Made by a program: the position numbers and the translations under genes
The notes under the pieces: generated by a model
Seen by the model: only the letters and a program-made list of their open reading frames with translations
The model's database searches: none
What the model was told of the DNA's origin: nothing
Part shown: positions 20,476 through 24,425 of the stretch, one piece after another
Position numbering within the stretch: the first letter of the stretch is position 1
How the letters are laid out: each line of letters begins with the position of its first letter
Assembly (NCBI GenBank): GCA_000151295.1
Contig: GG745373.1
Location: forward strand, 207,080-231,504
Length of the DNA stretch: 24,425 nt
From: Allomyces macrogynus ATCC 38327
Taxonomy: Eukaryota; Blastocladiomycota; Blastocladiomycetes; Blastocladiales; Blastocladiaceae
Reading direction: 5' to 3'

Positions 20476-21001
20476 TTCGTTGCCCATTCCTGCGCGTGAG
20501 CGTGAGCTGCAAACGACGGCGCCACCTGCTGCCACCAAGAACTGCCCTGGGCCCTTGAATCGGCTGGCCAACATGGTGATCCGCCCGACAGATCTCCGTC
20601 GTCGTTCCTCTCACGCCATCCGGTTGACGCTGACGACGACGGGCGCAAGAACGATCCCGCATCGGATACCAATTGCCGTGCGCAGCGCAAGCGACGAAAT
20701 GGTGATCCGAGCGACGATCATGTCGCCATTTGACGACACGGTGGCCAGTCAGTGTCCCGCGGCCATGAATCGTGTGCGAGGCGAGCCGTGATCCTGCATC
20801 TAGCAGCTGGCGCAGACCCGTGAAGTCGCGCCATGCTCTCCACCCGCCGCGTTGTGCACCGACCGGACGCGCGTACGTCGCCCAACTGCGGCCCGGAGCG
20901 GGTGCGGTCAAGTCCCTTTCGAAGGCTTCACGCACGCTGCGGGCCGGCCATGTGATCACAGAGCCGCGGCCCTGCGCAGTCGACCGAGGTGCTTGCCGTT
21001 G

Positions 21002-21029
21002 GCCGTGGGAGACACCTCTGTGAGACGCG
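21002..21029 (+). repeat. Dispersed 28-bp near-repeat, unit A
   Basis: It begins GCCGTGGGAGACA and ends TGTGAGACGCG, and matches 21591-21618 at 26 of 28 positions in the same orientation. It is probably the remnant of a local duplication or of a mobile sequence. Confidence 0.6.
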
Positions 21030-21590
21030 ACTTGTCGCCCAGCTAGAGCCGTTTTGTGCGGCGGCAGGATGATGCACGGCGACGAGATGATCGCAGCGCC
21101 CACGACGACGACGGCATCAAATTACGGCGGCTTTCACTCGAGCAGCACGCGAACGGACGTGCGTGCAGGCCACTCTCCACCTCCACAGTCGACGTGTCGT
21201 CGCTCTTCCATCATGTTCACTTGCTCTCCCCACACCAACTTTGGCCCTCGGCGCATACGGGGTGCGGAATGGCGGCGATGTGTTCTTTCCAGTTTGTGCC
21301 GCGCGGCCGTGCGATAGCTGTCGACTGACCTTCGTGTGCAGCGCGAGAGACGCAACGACACGCGACGGAGGGTGCCGCCGCGAGGTGGAGAAGGTAGCTC
21401 GGCCTCAGCTGAACCTGGTAACACCACACGGCCCTTCGCGGCGCGGACGAGCACCGTGCCCGGCCGTGACGGCCAGTCCAGCCCGTCCATTCCCCCCTCC
21501 GGCCGTCCCGCGAATGGGAGTCTGTCTGCGCCCGCGTTCGCTGGCTCGTGCTGGCACCAAATTGTGCGCGCGCAACAAGAAATCGTTCCG

Positions 21591-21618
21591 GCCGTGGGAG
21601 ACATCTGTGTGAGACGCG
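21591..21618 (+). repeat. Dispersed 28-bp near-repeat, unit B
   Basis: Partner of 21002-21029, 589 bp downstream. The sequence after both units is also similar (ACTTGTCGCC against CCTGTCTGCGCC), so the duplicated block may have been longer before decay. Confidence 0.6.
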
Positions 21619-22410
21619 CCTGTCTGCGCCGGTCGACCACTGCACCGGCCCGCGCCCGCAGCGAACGACGCCGATCCCGCGCGGGCAACTCTCCGTTTTC
21701 AGACCTCCACCGCATCTATTTGGCTTGTCCCCTCCACTCTCGTGGCCTCCTGGCGTCTGGCGTGCCACGCAGCGCTGATGCCGGCTCCACTGCTGTGACG
21801 ACCATGTCGCTGCCCCCGCAAGTGGAAGTGTCTGCGGCACGAACCGGTGGAGAGCATGTGCAAGGGTTGGCCGATCGAATTGCGCGGCTCGCACGATCTT
21901 CAGAGGTACGAATGCGCTTTGTGCTCTGCGAGAATGGGGCAGTGGCCGTGGGGGACGGCTGCATGCGAATCGGGTGCGCGATGGGCATCGGTGGATGTGC
22001 ACGGATACGATTCAAACAGTTTCTCTGAAAGCGCGACAGGGACGACATGAGGTATGCGGCCAGATGTTCATCTCTCACGTAAAGATGGGCGGGTCGTGCT
22101 GCGAGGCCGACCGACTGGCCGCAATCGGGTCGAGGGGCGATGGTCGAAGGTTGAGGTACCCTATTGCAATTGCGGTGGCAAGACAGGGGGCAACGGGTGG
22201 AGAAAATGAACACTATTTACAAAAGACGGAGCGAGAAAGGTGCCCCCAAGGTCGATCCCTCCGTCTCTGAGGTCGACTGGCAATGCGCGCGATAACCAAC
22301 GATCAACAAAAACAGGGTAACTTTGCGCTCGTGTCTTCGCGACCGCCGCGGCCCAGTGTGCCGCAAATAGAGAAGATGAATGAGATGCTGCTGCTCTGGC
22401 GCGGTCTCGA

Positions 22411-22873
22411 CTAGACGTCGACGACATAGACCTTGGGCTCGGTGCGCGCCAGGAACGCGAGCTGCGCGGCGCGCGCGTCGCGCGAGGACATGTACCCGCC
22501 GCGCAACGGTGCAAGAGCCTCGTCGTTCTTGTTGCCATTCATTGCGGTCAGTCAGCACCTGCAGCATTTGGCGGTACGGTATGCGCACACGCACCCAAAT
22601 GAACCCGCTCGCGTGGTCCTGAACAAGCCCCATGGCGCGCGGGTGCCGGTAAGGGTTGTAGGGCTCGTGCGCAGGCGGCGATGACGACGGCGAGGAGCTC
22701 GTGCTGCTCGAGGGCGAAGTGGTCGTGGCGCGTGCGGCGAGTAGGGCAGAGAGCGGCGCGCGGTGCGCGAGCGCCGGCGACGACGAGGCCGGCGATGGCG
22801 AGGACGATGGCGACTCGCTGGCGGAAGCCGCGGCCATCGCAGGCCGGGGGATCGTGAGCGGCGTGGCGGACAT
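22411..22873 (-). CDS. Small Ser/Pro-rich hypothetical protein
   Basis: I do not recognise this gene. Exons 22873-22595 and 22527-22411 give 131 residues. Residues 1-68 are low-complexity Ser/Pro/Ala/Thr. The compact C-terminal part is of ordinary composition: HEPYNPYRHPRAMGLVQDHA, then GFIW, then APLRGGYMSSRDARAAQLAFLARTEPKVYVVDV at the end. The proposed 67-bp intron uses a strong GTGCGT donor, the most common one in this window, has a CTGAC branch candidate, but has a weak AAG acceptor. Without the intron the frame runs on into an Arg-rich tail of poor plausibility; a one-base frameshift near 22540 is the alternative. There is no signal peptide or membrane segment. A (GA)7 tract at 22941-22954 lies in its leader. 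Confidence 0.55.
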
Positions 22874-23406
22874 GGCGGCAGCAGGCGGCGAGAGTGCAGG
22901 GCAGCGCGGTGCAGATTGAGGTCGGCCGTTTGGGCGCGAGGAGAGAGAGAGAGAAGGAGCAGGCACGCCAGAGGAGGATCCATCGGTGGTGAGAAATGGG
23001 TTGCGCCGCTGGCCATGTGGCCTGCCAGCGCGGGATTTGACGTTGCGCTTTCGGCCTGCAGTTTTGGGCCAAGGACGCACGCAACGTGACCGCGTCCTTC
23101 CGCTGCTCCACCGCAACCGACGTTCGTGCAGGCACCGCCCATCGCCGATTCCTTGCTCAGCAGTGCTCGATTTCTACGCTCGTCCACAGGTATGCCTGTA
23201 TTCAACGTAGCAAACACTTGTCCACTCACCCTCGGCGGGCCGACGGCGCGCGCGCCGCCCCCGCCCGCCCGCGCACAAAACCGGAATCCAACCGCCCAAA
23301 CCAAACAAAAGCAAGCCAAACCAAAACAAAGCAACGTCAAATAATGGTCGCCGATGAAAACTTGGCACTTTCCAACCAACCAACCACCCGGCACGACACT
23401 GGCCAC
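22874..23406. other. Intergenic: leader of small gene and 3' UTR of next gene
   Basis: No gene is seen. It contains a (GA)7 microsatellite at 22941-22954 (CT-rich in the sense of the small gene's leader). At about 23280-23345 there is an A/C-only-like stretch on the plus strand, T/G-rich in the sense of the right-hand gene, which fits its 3' UTR. Confidence 0.5.
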
Positions 23407-24425
23407 CTACGATCCGGCCGTACTCGTGACCGCGGCACTATCCCGACGCGGTCGCCCCTCCTCGCCCTCGTCATCCCCGCCATGCTTGCTGCGACTGCTG
23501 CTCTTCTTGCTGCTCTTGCCGCTGCCCTTCTTCTTCTTGCGCTTGCCGTCCGCGTCGCTCGACTTGGTCTTCTTGCTCTTTTTGTGGTGCGCACTCGCGT
23601 CGGCGGCAGCGGCAGGCGGCGGCATCGCGCCATACATCATCATCCCCTGCGGCGGCATCACCCCATTCGGTGGCATCATCCCCATCGGCACCATCCCCGG
23701 CATCATCGGCTGCGGCGCGACCACCATCGGCGGTGGCAGCTGTGCACCCACAGGGCGCATGCCCGGGGACATGGGCGGCGCGTACATGCCCATCCCCATG
23801 CCCATGGGCGACATGGCCATGGGCCCGGGCGACGGCGGCGGCTGGTACCCCCCGGCAAACATGGGCGGCGGCGCGAGCCCACCACCCAGGAACGGGCTCG
23901 CTGGCCGCGACACGGCACCGATCCTCGGCACTGGTAATCCCAACACCGACCGGTTATCGTCATCGTCCGAGTCGCCCTCGCCCGACGCGATCGTCGGCGT
24001 GCCCCAGTACGGCGAGACCGCGGGGACCGCGCGCGGCGCCTGCATTTGAGGTACGAACGGCTGCTGTGGCTGCGGCGCGAACCCCGCGACCAGCGGCGAC
24101 CGCGGCATTCGGCCGCCGCGAACCGACCCGGCCCCGACCGAGACGACCGACCGCGCGTCCGACTCGACTCGGTGCATCAGTGCCGGGGATACGCGCCCGG
24201 TGCGCGGGTCGGCGTGCGTGCGCCACACGTGTAGCGGCGTCGTCTCTCGTCGCTGTCGTCCGAGTCGGACGACGACGAGTAGTAGGAGCTCCGAAACCCC
24301 GCATCGGACCGGGTTCCCGGCCGCCCGGGCCCGGCACGGACCGCGCTCCGCCCGTCTCCGGCCGGCCCGGCGGAACGGACCCGGGCGTAGGCTCGAGGGG
24401 AGGCGTAGGGTCCGACCCCGGCGTA
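23407..24425 (-). CDS. Met/Pro/Gly-rich low-complexity protein, 5' end beyond window
   Basis: One open frame covers 23407-24228 and beyond without a clear ATG, so the gene is probably cut by the right edge or starts in an upstream exon. From the N-terminal side: a Ser/Arg-rich stretch, an acidic patch (GEGDSDDDDNRSV), a long Met/Pro/Gly-rich region (MAMSPMGMGMGMYAPPM and similar), then a Lys/Ser-rich tail (HHKKSKKTKS, KRKKKKGSGKSSKKSSS), which looks like a nuclear localisation or nucleic-acid-binding segment. Near 24235-24300 another frame encodes a Ser/Asp run followed by RRRRYT that may belong to the upstream exon; the junction is unresolved. No folded domain is seen. Composition suggests an intrinsically disordered, possibly nuclear or condensate-forming protein; function unknown. 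Confidence 0.55.
   Translation of the reverse strand, partial: RRGRTLRLPSSLRPGPFRRAGRRRAERGPCRARAAGNPVRCGVSELLLLVVVRLGRQRRETTPLHVWRTHADPRTGRVSPALMHRVESDARSVVSVGAGSVRGGRMPRSPLVAGFAPQPQQPFVPQMQAPRAVPAVSPYWGTPTIASGEGDSDDDDNRSVLGLPVPRIGAVSRPASPFLGGGLAPPPMFAGGYQPPPSPGPMAMSPMGMGMGMYAPPMSPGMRPVGAQLPPPMVVAPQPMMPGMVPMGMMPPNGVMPPQGMMMYGAMPPPAAAADASAHHKKSKKTKSSDADGKRKKKKGSGKSSKKSSSRSKHGGDDEGEEGRPRRDSAAVTSTAGS

Larger units (their letters stand above)
18692..22410. other. 3.7-kb gene-poor region
   Basis: The first 500-600 bp is the leader and promoter of permease copy 2. From there to 22410 I find no reading frame with recognisable protein features: the longest frames (for example 20129-20791 and 21336-22028 plus, 21217-22002 minus) overlap antisense frames, are rich in Arg/Pro/Ala/Ser, and show no domain or membrane pattern. 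It contains two CCGTTAACGG palindromes, a 28-bp near-repeat and a 9-bp-stem hairpin. The part nearest 22410 should be the 3' UTR of the small gene. Confidence 0.5.

Noticed and set aside
20129..20791. 220-residue plus-strand frame in the gene-poor region
   Set aside because: Composition follows GC bias, there is an overlapping antisense frame of similar length, no domain, and no supporting splice or promoter signal.
21217..22028. Long overlapping frames on both strands (261 residues minus, 230 plus)
   Set aside because: Opposing frames of similar quality with no recognisable motif; typical of GC-rich DNA poor in stop codons.

Overview
This is nuclear DNA of a GC-rich eukaryote with compact genes and very short introns. 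I resolved 26 introns, 59 to 102 bp, all GT-AG except one with a weak AAG acceptor. The gene set (an NCLX-type cation/Ca2+ exchanger, a RibD/RIB7-like reductase, a DDB1/CPSF-A family scaffold, a rhodanese-methyltransferase fusion, a prolyl-hydroxylase-like dioxygenase, and tandem CAT-type amino acid permeases) fits a fungus. A zoosporic, GC-rich lineage such as Blastocladiomycota is my guess, at low confidence. There is no bacterial operon structure, CRISPR array or tRNA gene.

Layout. 1-1098: no supported gene, but bZIP-type motifs, a long inverted repeat and G-rich tracts. 1099-3726 (-): Na+/Ca2+ exchanger, six exons. It is divergent from 4078-5181 (+), a RibD_C/RIB7-like reductase. 5571-6294 (+): orphan Cys-containing protein. 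6437-7661 (-): rhodanese plus SAM methyltransferase, with an apparent one-base frameshift. It is divergent from 7935-11880 (+), a large 11-exon DDB1/CPSF-A/MMS1-family beta-propeller protein. 11940-12710 (-): Fe(II)/2-oxoglutarate dioxygenase, convergent with the previous gene. 13254-15074 and 16993-18691 (both -): two tandem copies of a cationic amino acid permease. 18692-22410: 3.7 kb without a convincing gene. 22411-22873 (-): small Ser/Pro-rich protein. 23407 to the right edge (-): Met/Pro/Gly-rich protein with a Lys/Ser-rich tail, cut by the window.

The genes do not form one pathway. The most informative parts are: the permease pair, where one copy carries two introns the other lacks, one of them flanked by an 8-bp direct repeat, plus an apparent +1 frameshift; two divergent promoters that each hold a tandem pair of CCAAT boxes; and a splice-donor preference for GTRCGT, with C at +4, across nearly all introns. 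Two independent one-base frameshifts raise the possibility of residual assembly indels.
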